From Anaerolineae bacterium (GTDB lineage Bacteria > Chloroflexota > Anaerolineae > Aggregatilineales > Phototrophicaceae): DNA of 64,000 nt. Of this stretch, positions 8,153-16,426 are shown in pieces; the stretch's first letter is position 1; every line of letters starts with the position of its first letter. Where the stretch lies: the NCBI GenBank assembly GCA_022842885.1, contig JALHOR010000006.1, forward strand, positions 1 to 64,000, read 5' to 3'. The position numbers and the translations under genes were made by a program. The notes beneath the pieces are model-generated. The model did not search any database. It was not told the DNA's origin and saw only the letters and a list, made by a program, of their open reading frames with translations.

Positions 8153-8575
8153 TTATTCAGATTGCTGGCAAGGATACTCTCCGACTTCTGCAAGTATCCG
8201 GCGAGTCTCAACACGGTCGGGAGCATTCATCTGAAAAACATTTACTGTTGCCCGTCCTTCGGGTGTTTTACCGATAATTTCCATAGTCGCCAGTAGTTCA
8301 AAATGCCCATTCCATTGATGGTGACGAGGATGGTAGAAGCGACTGATTTCACCTGTTTCTGGGTCGAAGCCAGTTAAATCGTGGCTTTTGTGGGAATTAC
8401 ATTTGTAACAAGCTAAACAAAGATTATTATCATCATTTGTACCACCATGTTTTTGGGGAATAATATGATCTACATGGAATAGCAATGTCCCACCAATTGC
8501 GGACAACCGACAATATTCACAACATTGACCAGCACGTTGGCGTACAAACTCGCGTTGTACTTTGGTGAGCGTCAT
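8153..8575 (-). CDS. HNH endonuclease
   Basis: 140 residues. The HNH/zinc core is clear: CCEYC (18-22), FHVDHIIPQKHGG (33-45) with Asp36-His37 as the first catalytic pair, NNLCLACYKCNSHKS (50-64) with Asn51 and His62, and Cys53/56/59 with Cys19/22 likely holding structural zinc. The domain cuts DNA in restriction, homing and phage-defence enzymes. This protein is almost only the nuclease, with about 75 extra C-terminal residues (FYHPRHHQWNGHFELL is typical of this cyanobacterial/Chloroflexota subgroup). Its ATG overlaps the stop of the upstream small gene by four bases (8572-8575), so the two are made together. Confidence 0.88.
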   Translation of the reverse strand: MTLTKVQREFVRQRAGQCCEYCRLSAIGGTLLFHVDHIIPQKHGGTNDDNNLCLACYKCNSHKSHDLTGFDPETGEISRFYHPRHHQWNGHFELLATMEIIGKTPEGRATVNVFQMNAPDRVETRRILAEVGEYPCQQSE

Positions 8576-8829
8576 TCAGAGGCTCGCTTCAGTTTTAGTT
8601 TCATCTTTGCTTTTAACAACGACATCATTTCTTCTACACGCACAAAATCTAACATTTCTTCGCGTTCAAGTTCACTTAACTGCCCTTCGCCATTTAAGTC
8701 CAAGAGTTCGTGCGCTCGTGTTTCTAATTCCGGTGGCAAATGATAGGCAATAATGTCTTGTGGCGTGGGGTTGGTTGCCAAAAAATCGGTAATAACATCA
8801 AAAATTGTGCGAATAGGTGTCATTTGCAT
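8572..8829 (-). CDS. Small acidic protein translationally coupled to the HNH nuclease
   Basis: 85 residues from ATG 8829, preceded by GGAGACTCCTT; the frame is open to 8958 but the upstream part is poor coding. It is acidic and helical, with ELETRAHELLDLNGEGQLSE and a terminal Lys-rich helix (LLKAKMKLKLKRASE). The 'Leu-Leu-x-x-Asn-x-x-Gly-x-Leu-(S/T)-x-x-E' pattern recurs in small proteins encoded before HNH or PIN genes in cyanobacteria and Chloroflexota. Together with the ATGA overlap this suggests a partner or antitoxin of the nuclease, though no function has been shown. Confidence 0.7.
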   Translation of the reverse strand: MQMTPIRTIFDVITDFLATNPTPQDIIAYHLPPELETRAHELLDLNGEGQLSELEREEMLDFVRVEEMMSLLKAKMKLKLKRASE

Positions 8830-8911
8830 AAGGAGTCTCCAAGAATACCTTATCTCTATTCTAGCATGTTTTGAACACCCATCACTTTTATTGAACCGTA
8901 AGATAAAAAGC

Positions 8912-9553
8912 CTATCCCCGGCGCTGCTGGCACACGCGCTGGCGCAATTGGTCGCCACTTTCGCGCAGTGCGGTTAAATCGCGTATTTTGAATAACAAAA
9001 CAACGGGCGTTTCCCAAAAGGTTTTGCAAACCAACGGCGTTCTGACCACAAAATGCGGATAATAGGCTTGCTGCGAGAGCGTATCGGTGACAAAGGGTGT
9101 GCCAAACGCCAGCCAAATTTCACCGAAAGTAATGGTGGTGGGCAGCGTCAATTGGTCTACCAGATTGCGGGGACGATTGATATTGAGTTCATTTTCGCCT
9201 GTCAAAAAGGCGGGCTGCAAACCACTCCACTGCCAGCGATAAATCTGCAAATCCGAACTACCAAAATTGCCACGCCGGATGAAACGCAATTCGCCAATCC
9301 AAGGATGGGTTTTTAAGACGGCTTCAATATTTTCTGCTGGGGTGCTGCCGGGATACATGCGTAGAAAACATAACAACGTCATACAGGCATCAATATCGGC
9401 AGTGTTCGTATCCGGGAGAACAGCGGGCAAGGTCAATAATTGGCGTAAATGAGCAAAATAGGCACTGTCATAAGCTACGCCGCGCACGATGCCTATCAAG
9501 AGCAGAAATGCTCCCAAACAGCCCCCTAGCCCGCGCAGTGCCCATGAAAACAT
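8912..9553 (-). CDS. Membrane-anchored extracytoplasmic protein, paralogue of the 7504-8118 product
   Basis: 213 residues from ATG 9553, only five bases after the Uma2 stop. The N-terminal hydrophobic segment ALRGLGGCLGAFLLLIGIV is a membrane anchor. It is followed by LLCFLRMYPGSTPAENIEAV, ITFGEIWLAFGTPF and KTFWETPVVLLF. These blocks line up with PCYLDIRPGRTS, TLGDVWLALGQPP and QHFWEMPVEIII in the 7504-8118 protein. The family is common in Anaerolineae and uncharacterised. The HNH nuclease pair now separates the two relatives. Confidence 0.72.
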   Translation of the reverse strand: MFSWALRGLGGCLGAFLLLIGIVRGVAYDSAYFAHLRQLLTLPAVLPDTNTADIDACMTLLCFLRMYPGSTPAENIEAVLKTHPWIGELRFIRRGNFGSSDLQIYRWQWSGLQPAFLTGENELNINRPRNLVDQLTLPTTITFGEIWLAFGTPFVTDTLSQQAYYPHFVVRTPLVCKTFWETPVVLLFKIRDLTALRESGDQLRQRVCQQRRG

Positions 9554-9558
9554 CGCCG

Positions 9559-10137
9559 TTATTCACCAAACAATTCGCGCACCGCCACGCTGAAACCGGG
9601 CAATACATTGCCACCCGTTAAGGTATCCTCAGCATTCAAAATCGTAATTTGCCCCTCATGGGTATACACATGCACGCGGCGCGTCTTGGGATAGGCGACC
9701 CACACCAACAGCGCCCCAAACCGCAGCCATTCCTGAATTTTTTCTTCCATTTCATCGGCGCTGTTACTCGGTGAGACAATCTCAACCACTAATTCTGGCG
9801 CGATTCGTCCATACCCCGGTTCTTTTTTCTCAGCAGGCATTCGCGCATATGAGATAAACGCCATATCTGCCATACGGACAGTTTTGTTATCACCGCGTGT
9901 ATAAAAACCAGCTTCACCTACTAAAAATCGTCCTATCTTATTTTGCTTTTTATACGCGGCAAACAACTCAACAATAAGAAATTCATATTCTGAGTGGTCT
10001 ATACCTGGCACGGGATACTCCTTGAGTTCGCCTTCAATCAATTCAAACAATTTGCCCGGCTGCTGTGCCTCAATCAGAAGTAGGTCATCGCCTGTGAGCA
10101 GCGTTTTGGTGGGCGGTGCGGGTATGATGATGTCCAT
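9559..10137 (-). CDS. Uma2-family putative nuclease (DUF820)
   Basis: 192 residues, the usual size. Uma2 proteins have a PD-(D/E)xK restriction-nuclease fold. Visible parts are LFELIEGELKEYPVPGIDHS (the E-G-E-x-x-x-x-x-P-x-x-x-H start), VRMADMAFISYARMP with the metal-binding Asp, PELVVEIVSPSNSADEMEEK with Glu of the active site and the S-P-S-N signature, and YPKTRRVHVY near the end. The family is greatly expanded in cyanobacteria and Chloroflexota and its biological role is still unclear. It follows asnB by 20 bases and precedes the paralogous secreted protein by 5. Confidence 0.88.
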   Translation of the reverse strand: MDIIIPAPPTKTLLTGDDLLLIEAQQPGKLFELIEGELKEYPVPGIDHSEYEFLIVELFAAYKKQNKIGRFLVGEAGFYTRGDNKTVRMADMAFISYARMPAEKKEPGYGRIAPELVVEIVSPSNSADEMEEKIQEWLRFGALLVWVAYPKTRRVHVYTHEGQITILNAEDTLTGGNVLPGFSVAVRELFGE

Positions 10138-10157
10138 CGCGTGTTTGCCTTTTATCT

Positions 10158-12128
10158 TTAAACCACTGTCATCATTTTAGCATGGTTCTGGCGCATGAAT
10201 GCCTGCTGCCACAATTCCAGAGTCAGCAGGCGGAAAATGACTTCTTCTTGTTTTTGCTGCCCGCTGAAATGTGCGTGAAGCAATTTTTCCAACGCTGGAC
10301 GGTTGAACAAATGCCGCGAGATGGCGGCTTCATCCAACAACACTGCTTGTATCTGCGGCTTGAGCGTGGTTTCAAACCAGCCTCGAATCGGTGTGCTGAA
10401 CGGCTGTTTGGGGCGCTGCAAAGCAAATTCCGGCAAGATGGGGCGCAATGCCTCACGCAGCACATATTTATTGGAGCGCAGCAGCAATTCCGGCGGCAAT
10501 TGGGCGGCAAAAGCGAACAACGCCGGGTCAAAAAATGGCACCCGCGCCTCTAACGAGTGTGCCATCGTCACTTTATCCTGTGATAAAAGCGCGTTGCCAT
10601 GCAGCCACGTATTGATAATTAATGCCTGCGCGGTATGTACGGGTGTCGGGCGTTCACTATGCGCCAGAATCGTGGCATACGTTTTTTCTTTGTGCTGTGC
10701 CGTTTGCCACGCGGCTTTTAATTCGGGGGAATATAAATTGTCGCGCAGTGCATCGCTGAACACCATGCCATCATACGATAATGTGCGGCGCAACCCTTCC
10801 AAACGCGGCAGCAAGGCGTGGCGCACGCCCGGCAAATACGTCGGCAAAGCACCAATAATCCGATAGCGTTTAAAGGCGGGATAATGCGGCTCTAGCCATG
10901 CCAATAAGGATTGCATCTGTTCATGACCGGGCAAATTTTGCCATGATTTTTGCCGTGCCAATAATGCCGGAATTGCCTGATGATGGCGGTAGCCGCCGAA
11001 TAATTCATCCCCGCCCAAACCCGTCAGCACGACTTTGACATGTTTTGCTGTTTCTTCTGCCAAGAGCAGCATACTGACTGCTGACGGATTGGCATTAGGT
11101 TCATCATGAAAATAAGCATAGCGTTCTAAGCCGTGCCACCAATCCTGTGGGGTAATGACGCGCTCATGATGCTGCGTCTCAAAATGTGCGGCAATGCGGC
11201 GGGCATGATACAATTCGTTATCGGGCGTATCGCCGCTGAAGCCGACCGTATAAGTGCGAATGCGCCCGCCAGCGGTTTCGTGCATCAATGCCAGCACTGC
11301 TGCTGAATCCACGCCGCCGCTGAGAAACAAGCCCAACGGCACATCACTCCGCAAATGCAATGTAACAGATTCGCGCAGTTTCTCGCGGGCAATTTCAACC
11401 TCACCCCCTAAAGTAGGATTTCGGGTTTGGGCATTTTCATGAGTCAGATAATCATCGCCAAAGCGCCAATAGGGGACACTGCGAACACTGCCCTGCTCTA
11501 CGATGAGAGTGTGACCGGGCATCAGGCGGCGAATACCGTGAAAGAGTGTTTCTGCGCCCAATGGATAACCAAAACTCAAATAGGTATCCAAGACATCCAA
11601 ATTTAAATTTGGGTCAACCGCACCCGCCGCGAACAATGCCTTAATTTCGCTGGCAAAATATAAACAGCCATTGTTTTCGCATAAATACAGCGGCTTCATG
11701 CCGATATGGTCAACCGCCAGAATCAAGCGTTCACGCTGGCTATCCCACAGCGCAAAAGCATACATGCCGCGCAACTGCTGGAATAAATCTAAGCCGTGTT
11801 GTTCGTAGAGATGCAAAATCGTTTCGCCGTCGCCTTCGGTGCGAAGCTGATGCCCGGCGGTGCGTAAATCGTCTTGAATTTCGCGGTAATTATAAATTTC
11901 GCCGTTAAAGACCAGTGCCATGCTGTGGTCTTCGTTGTATAGCGGTTGGTCGCTGCCATCTACGTCAATGATGCTCAGGCGGCGCATCCCCATACTCAAG
12001 TTAGGCGCATCATAAAAACCATCGCCATCGGGTCCACGATGCTGGATGCTGGCGGTCATGTGCCGCACCACCGCCGGAGTCACGCGCTGTTTGCCGGTTA
12101 TGTCAACGACGCCACTAATGCCACACAT
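10158..12128 (-). CDS. asnB: Asparagine synthase (glutamine-hydrolysing)
   Basis: 656 residues, the length of the long bacterial AsnB form. It makes asparagine from aspartate, ATP and glutamine in the cytoplasm. Cys2 after the initiator Met (MCGISG) is the glutaminase nucleophile of the class-II amidotransferase domain (about 1-200; RLSIIDVDGSDQP, NGEIYNYREI). The synthase domain has the PP-loop LFLSGGVDSAAVLALMHE (about residues 260-280), then GLGGDELFGGYRHHQ, DKVTMAHSLEARVPFFD and the C-terminal KYVLREALRPILP stretch. All key residues seem present. The gene starts a long minus-strand run and faces the phosphodiesterase-like gene across a 190-base divergent region. AsnB-type genes also act in surface-polysaccharide or peptide amidation, so the product need not be free asparagine. 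Confidence 0.93.
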   Translation of the reverse strand: MCGISGVVDITGKQRVTPAVVRHMTASIQHRGPDGDGFYDAPNLSMGMRRLSIIDVDGSDQPLYNEDHSMALVFNGEIYNYREIQDDLRTAGHQLRTEGDGETILHLYEQHGLDLFQQLRGMYAFALWDSQRERLILAVDHIGMKPLYLCENNGCLYFASEIKALFAAGAVDPNLNLDVLDTYLSFGYPLGAETLFHGIRRLMPGHTLIVEQGSVRSVPYWRFGDDYLTHENAQTRNPTLGGEVEIAREKLRESVTLHLRSDVPLGLFLSGGVDSAAVLALMHETAGGRIRTYTVGFSGDTPDNELYHARRIAAHFETQHHERVITPQDWWHGLERYAYFHDEPNANPSAVSMLLLAEETAKHVKVVLTGLGGDELFGGYRHHQAIPALLARQKSWQNLPGHEQMQSLLAWLEPHYPAFKRYRIIGALPTYLPGVRHALLPRLEGLRRTLSYDGMVFSDALRDNLYSPELKAAWQTAQHKEKTYATILAHSERPTPVHTAQALIINTWLHGNALLSQDKVTMAHSLEARVPFFDPALFAFAAQLPPELLLRSNKYVLREALRPILPEFALQRPKQPFSTPIRGWFETTLKPQIQAVLLDEAAISRHLFNRPALEKLLHAHFSGQQKQEEVIFRLLTLELWQQAFMRQNHAKMMTVV

Positions 12129-12318
12129 AGTTCACCTGTGTTGATTGCGATTGGAAAAGTTCATTTTACCGTGCATTTGCCGCAAAATGAGGATGCAGCT
12201 TTTGTTTTGGTTCATGTTCAAAATCCGCGCTGACTCTCACGCTGTTTTCTCATCGGGCTTTGCGATATGCTTTTTATGCCGAGCGTTATACACCCAATAT
12301 CACCAGAAATGAGCGCGT

Positions 12319-13725
12319 GTGGTCAATTTGTTTTCGCGGCGCAAAACCCGTGTCTTGGTCTTAGGCTTGGATTGTGCCGCGCCTGAACTGATTTTTGATG
12401 AATTTAAAGCTGATTTGCCGCATTTGCGCCAGTTAATGCAAACTGGCACCTATGGCATTCTGAACTCGACGATTCCCTGTATCACCGTGCCAGCGTGGGC
12501 AAGCATGTTAAGCAGCCGTGACCCCGGCGTGTTGGGCATTTATGGGTTTCGCAACCGCGCTGATACCAGTTACGATGCGCTCACGACTGCCGACAGCCGC
12601 AGCCTGACGGTTAAGCGCGTGTGGGATTTTTTGGGTGAGGCGGGCAAACAGTGTTTGGTCATGAATGTGCCACAAACCTACCCGGTGACGCCCATCAACG
12701 GACATTTGGTAAGTTGTTTCCTGACGCCGGGGCGCGACCACGCCTTCACCTATCCAGCGATTTTGAAGCAAGAAATTCTAAAACTTGCCCCAGACTATCC
12801 TTTTGATATTGCCGATTTCCGCACGCCAGATAAAGATGATTTGCTGCGCCGCTTGACCGATTTTACTGATGTGCAGTACACCGTTTTGGAACAGGCACTC
12901 ACCACCAAAGCGTGGGATTTTGCGATGCACGTCAACATGGGGATAGACCGCGTGCATCATGGCTTCTGGCGCTATCATGACCCGCAGCACCGCCTGTATG
13001 CGCCGAACAATCGCTATCAACAGGTTATCCGCGCTTATTACCAACAAGTGGATAGTTGGCTGGGGCGCATCTTGAATCGTTTAGCCGACGATGTGACCGT
13101 GTTGGTGGTCAGCGATCATGGGGTAAAACGCATGGATGGGGCGATTGCCATCAACGAGTGGTTGTGGCAAAACGGTTGGTTGGTTTTCAAAACACCGCCG
13201 GTAATTGGCAACCTGCAAAAATTGGATAGCCAAGCCATAGATTGGTCACGCACACGGGCATGGTCTACAGGTGGTTATTATGGGCGTATCTTCATGAATC
13301 GTGCTGGACGCGAACCGCAAGGCATTATCCCGGATGCGGATTATCCAACAGTGCGGGCAGAACTAGCTGCCCAATTGCAAGCCATCCCCGGCGCTCAAGG
13401 TGAAACCTTAAAAACCCAAGTCTTTTATCCAGAAGCCATCTATCAGCAGGTGAATGGCATAGCGCCCGATATGATTGTTTATTTTGGTGATTTGCATTGG
13501 CGCACGGTTGGAACGGTAGGGTATGGACAGCATTTTACATTGGAAAATGATACGGGTCCCGACGATGCCAATCATTCGCCAGAGGGCATGTTTATTTTAT
13601 ATGAGCCGGGGCGCAACGGTGCCGGCAACATCACTGGGCAGCAGTTGATGAATATCGCACCGACGCTGCTCCAGCGGTTTAAATTGCCTATTCCCACCGA
13701 CATGCAGGGCAAAGTCATTAATTAA
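12319..13725 (+). CDS. Alkaline-phosphatase-superfamily (type I phosphodiesterase/nucleotide pyrophosphatase-like) protein
   Basis: 468 residues from GTG 12319. The fold is shown by the start VLVLGLDCAAPELIFDEF (metal-binding Asp), PCITVPAWASMLSSRDPGVLG with the nucleophile position at Thr/Ser of 'T-V-P-A-W', MHVNMGIDRVHHGFW (Asp-x-x-His-H) and VLVVSDHGVKRMDG with the metal-binding Asp-His, plus NHSPEGMFILYEPG. Such enzymes hydrolyse phosphodiesters or phosphomonoesters on nucleotides or lipids. There is no signal peptide, so it is probably cytoplasmic. It converges with the receiver/roadblock gene. Confidence 0.85.
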   Translation: MVNLFSRRKTRVLVLGLDCAAPELIFDEFKADLPHLRQLMQTGTYGILNSTIPCITVPAWASMLSSRDPGVLGIYGFRNRADTSYDALTTADSRSLTVKRVWDFLGEAGKQCLVMNVPQTYPVTPINGHLVSCFLTPGRDHAFTYPAILKQEILKLAPDYPFDIADFRTPDKDDLLRRLTDFTDVQYTVLEQALTTKAWDFAMHVNMGIDRVHHGFWRYHDPQHRLYAPNNRYQQVIRAYYQQVDSWLGRILNRLADDVTVLVVSDHGVKRMDGAIAINEWLWQNGWLVFKTPPVIGNLQKLDSQAIDWSRTRAWSTGGYYGRIFMNRAGREPQGIIPDADYPTVRAELAAQLQAIPGAQGETLKTQVFYPEAIYQQVNGIAPDMIVYFGDLHWRTVGTVGYGQHFTLENDTGPDDANHSPEGMFILYEPGRNGAGNITGQQLMNIAPTLLQRFKLPIPTDMQGKVIN

Positions 13726-13729
13726 AACA

Positions 13730-13757
13730 GGGGGCAACTGCCCCCCGTCCATTTTCT
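13730..13757. terminator. Bidirectional intrinsic terminator
   Basis: Stem gggggc (13730-13735), loop aact, stem gccccc (13740-13745). The T-rich side attttctt lies 3' on plus, and tgttttaatt follows on minus. It sits between the stops of the convergent genes at 13725 and 13782 and can serve both. Confidence 0.6.
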
Positions 13758-13781
13758 TGTGCTTGATGATGATACGGTTTA

Positions 13782-15005
13782 TCACATGCCTTGAATCAGC
13801 CCCAGATTGGCAGCTTCTTCTGGCGTGAGGGTGCCTTTTTTGCCGCCATCCGTCAGTTTCGCCAGTTCTTCCATGGCATCCATGCTGAATAAATCTGCCC
13901 CGTCACTATCATCAAAACTGCCACCCAAAATTTTATCGAGGTCAAATTCATCATCGGGGATAGCGTCTAACTGCGGCATCGCCGAAACAGGCTCGGGTTC
14001 GGGCGTTGATAGTTCGGCGCGTGCCAGTTCGAGCGGTTCTTCTTCTTCTTCCGCCTGCGTCTTGATGGTTTTTGCCACTTCGGACTTGCGCGGCGTGGTT
14101 GCGGCTTTTTCCTGCTGCTGTTCGCGCCGGATAATCCACGCTTCTGCGCCTAATAAGCCAATCAAATCTTCAGCAGTACGGCGACCATAGCGGCTGACAG
14201 CCCCTAATTCACGAGCGCCACGCTGCCCATCGAAAATAATTGCCATAAAATGATGCAGCCCGACGGACAGAATATAAATATCATATTCTTCGCCATCGTA
14301 AAATTGCAGCAGCGACACATTGCCGCCGACCATTTCTTTGAGTTCGATATTGGCAACCATCGTGGGGATAAGTTTTTGTGCCAGTTCATCGCGGTCTACG
14401 TAGCCGACGGTACCCCGTTCTGCCAACACATTCCCCTCGCGGGTGCATAATAAAATCGCCATCGCGTTCAAATCGGACATGAGTTTGTCCGTCAAGCTAC
14501 GGGCTTTATCCAGTTGCGTCAGTTCTGGCGCAGCACTGAATTGGGGACCAAGATTGATAGCCGACATTTCTGTGGTGGCTTTTTTATCGCGGGCGGCAAA
14601 CACATCTTCGCCGTCTAAAGCCGCGTTCAAAATGCGTAAAAAGCGGTCAATCTCAAATGGGCGATGTAAATAGATAAACGGCGATGAGGCTTGTGTATCC
14701 GAGTCCAGTTCGTTATCGGTGTAATCCGCTAAGATAATAATCGGCGTATCGGGCGCAATTTGTTTGACTTTGGCTGCCAGTTCCCAGCCTTTCATATTGC
14801 CACCGGGCGACCACGCCGCAAAGATAGCCGTACATTTGCTACGTTTCAGTTCATCCAATGCCTCTTCGCCAGACGGAACATCAATCTGGATAATCAGGCG
14901 ATCCATCAAATCCACCGCGCCCCGGATTTGCTGCGGGATGCTGCCAGTGGGGTCTACAGTGATAATGCGGGGCAAAGACGAAGGCATAAGGTTGTTATCC
15001 TGCAC
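13782..15005 (-). CDS. Degenerate receiver domain fused to Roadblock/LC7 domain
   Basis: 407 residues. The N-terminus (about 12-130) has the alternating strands of a response-regulator receiver (RIITVDPTGSIPQQI, TPIIILADYTD, FIYLHRPFEIDRFL), but the loop that should carry the phosphorylated Asp reads TAIFAAWSPGGNMKG, so no Asp is at that site. Residues about 170-290 (LMSDLNAMAILLCTREGNVLAERG through LGAVSRYGRRTAEDLIGLLG) form a Roadblock/LC7 module, used by small GTPases as binding partner. The last 110 residues are acidic and low in complexity, with short helices (MDAMEELAKLTDGG). It probably acts as a polarity or signalling scaffold that does not need phosphorylation. Neighbouring genes give no partner GTPase. 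Confidence 0.8.
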   Translation of the reverse strand: MQDNNLMPSSLPRIITVDPTGSIPQQIRGAVDLMDRLIIQIDVPSGEEALDELKRSKCTAIFAAWSPGGNMKGWELAAKVKQIAPDTPIIILADYTDNELDSDTQASSPFIYLHRPFEIDRFLRILNAALDGEDVFAARDKKATTEMSAINLGPQFSAAPELTQLDKARSLTDKLMSDLNAMAILLCTREGNVLAERGTVGYVDRDELAQKLIPTMVANIELKEMVGGNVSLLQFYDGEEYDIYILSVGLHHFMAIIFDGQRGARELGAVSRYGRRTAEDLIGLLGAEAWIIRREQQQEKAATTPRKSEVAKTIKTQAEEEEEPLELARAELSTPEPEPVSAMPQLDAIPDDEFDLDKILGGSFDDSDGADLFSMDAMEELAKLTDGGKKGTLTPEEAANLGLIQGM

Positions 15006-15101
15006 TCATCTGACACAAATTACAAAAAACAAACCGAGAACATCACATCTCGCATTATAACGGATATTGGATTTTAGCGATACCGATTTTTGGTACTAAT
15101 T

Positions 15102-15509
15102 TTAGCGACTCCACCCATTGCCGGGCAGCCGGAACACGCCAACAAAAATCAGCAGCATCGTCACGCCGATAATTGCTAAGGCTCGCCAGTAGAGTTTGGG
15201 TTGCGGTGTTTCCGCATGGATTGATTTTTTCATGGAAATATGTCCGTGCGCTGCCACCAGTGCCAGTGTATTGGTGACGGCATGTTCCCACCGATACCCC
15301 GCCATATTGAAATTGACCAGCAAAAAGACCAACAGCCCCAAGACCCATTGTAAGCCGATGACGCTGCTAAACATTAACATGATTCGATACGCCAATTGAT
15401 TATAAGCACGTCCTGCGACTGCCCCATAGAGCATATAGGCGGCAGGGACAACCACTGCCAACAATACCAACCAGCGCGAATGCCCATGAATTGTTTGCAA
15501 GATTTCCAT
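15102..15509 (-). CDS. Four-helix membrane protein of unknown function
   Basis: 135 residues with four predicted membrane helices (about 12-34, 43-66, 78-92, 110-128). It starts MEILQTIHGHSRWLVLL and ends GVFRLPGNGW. The motif H-G-H-x-R-W at the start and EHAVTNTLALVAAHGHI in the middle contain several His that could bind haem, as in b-type cytochrome fragments, but this is only a thought. Proteins of this form recur in Chloroflexota and related phyla without known function. Divergent from the gene at 15730. Confidence 0.65.
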   Translation of the reverse strand: MEILQTIHGHSRWLVLLAVVVPAAYMLYGAVAGRAYNQLAYRIMLMFSSVIGLQWVLGLLVFLLVNFNMAGYRWEHAVTNTLALVAAHGHISMKKSIHAETPQPKLYWRALAIIGVTMLLIFVGVFRLPGNGWSR

Positions 15510-15644
15510 TGGTAGATGTTTGACTCCTTCGTAATTTTTACTGTTGCCGATTATATCAGCCTGTTGATAGAACTGTCATGGGCGGGCTATAGGCAGCAAG
15601 CACCGCCACAGATGAAAAACACGCCCGATTCTAACGTGGGGGCA

Positions 15645-15675
15645 TTGCCTATAAGGGGTACTCTTGTGTTATACT
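15645..15675 (+). promoter_or_regulatory. Putative promoter of the 15730 gene
   Basis: TTGCCT at 15645-15650 and an extended -10, TGT-TATACT, at 15667-15675. The spacer of 19 bases is long, but the extended -10 compensates. It lies 55 bases before the ATG at 15730. Confidence 0.45.
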
Positions 15676-15729
15676 CCTAGCAAACGAGTCCAAAAATATT
15701 TTGTCCTCTTCTGATTTGCGGGGTGCGTT

Positions 15730-16326
15730 ATGGGCAGTTCGACGAACAATTTTCGGGAGTCACGGGATAAAAGCAACCAAGCCTCCGATTACGCACAGTT
15801 GCCCGCTGCTCAGGCAGCCGTCATGCTGATGCTGGCAGAACCCCGCGAGATGCCGTACCGGCTCTTGTGCGATAAAATGAAAAATATGGCAGAAGGACAG
15901 CGCCTCACTCAATCGCAAATTGATGGCGCGTTATACGAACTGGTCAAACAGGGGTATTTAAGCAGCTTCATGGAAAGTGGCGATATTGTGTATTTGGTGC
16001 AAGCCATCACCCAAAGCCGCCCTTCCAAACGCGATGAACAGCGCCTGTGGAATCGCTTTGAGATGGGATTGGATGCACTGGAAATAGAACTCGATATTGA
16101 CCTGCCCAATATCAACCGCTTAAAAACACCCAGTATGAACAATCCCCCCGGCGTTCAACGGTTTAATATCCCCGGTGTGACCGATAGAAAACATCTCACG
16201 ACACCGATTCCGCCGGGCATCCAGCGATTTAACATCCCCGGCATCAGCGATAAAATAGAAGAAGATACCAAAGCCGCTGATGATAAGGAGGACGACCGAC
16301 AACGCGGAGCCGCTGCCACTGGTTGA
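15730..16326 (+). CDS. Winged-helix-like protein with short C-terminal tandem repeat
   Basis: 198 residues. The first part (AAQAAVMLMLAEPREMPYRL to DGALYELVKQGYLSSFMESG and VYLVQAIT) has the helix-turn-helix then beta-hairpin order of a winged helix, with a Gly-Tyr-Leu wing start, so it may bind DNA or protein. Residues about 138-178 hold two close copies of PPGVQRFNIPGVTDR and PPGIQRFNIPGISDK, which look like a short docking repeat. The C-terminus is charged. No family recognised. It converges with the kinase gene at 16427. Confidence 0.65.
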   Translation: MGSSTNNFRESRDKSNQASDYAQLPAAQAAVMLMLAEPREMPYRLLCDKMKNMAEGQRLTQSQIDGALYELVKQGYLSSFMESGDIVYLVQAITQSRPSKRDEQRLWNRFEMGLDALEIELDIDLPNINRLKTPSMNNPPGVQRFNIPGVTDRKHLTTPIPPGIQRFNIPGISDKIEEDTKAADDKEDDRQRGAAATG

Positions 16327-16426
16327 AACGTCGTCGGGCAAATCGCTCACTTCAGTGTTAATGTTTCCGCGTCCGGTCTATCGGCGTCCACGCTACCGAC
16401 GCTTGGTTTTTCGGCGCAGTTAGCCT

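Noticed and set aside
16262-16425. Possible frameshifted C-terminal extension of the 15730-16326 gene
   Set aside because: Another frame stays open to 16425 and ends in an Arg-rich stretch, but the residues look unordered and no slippery run is present.
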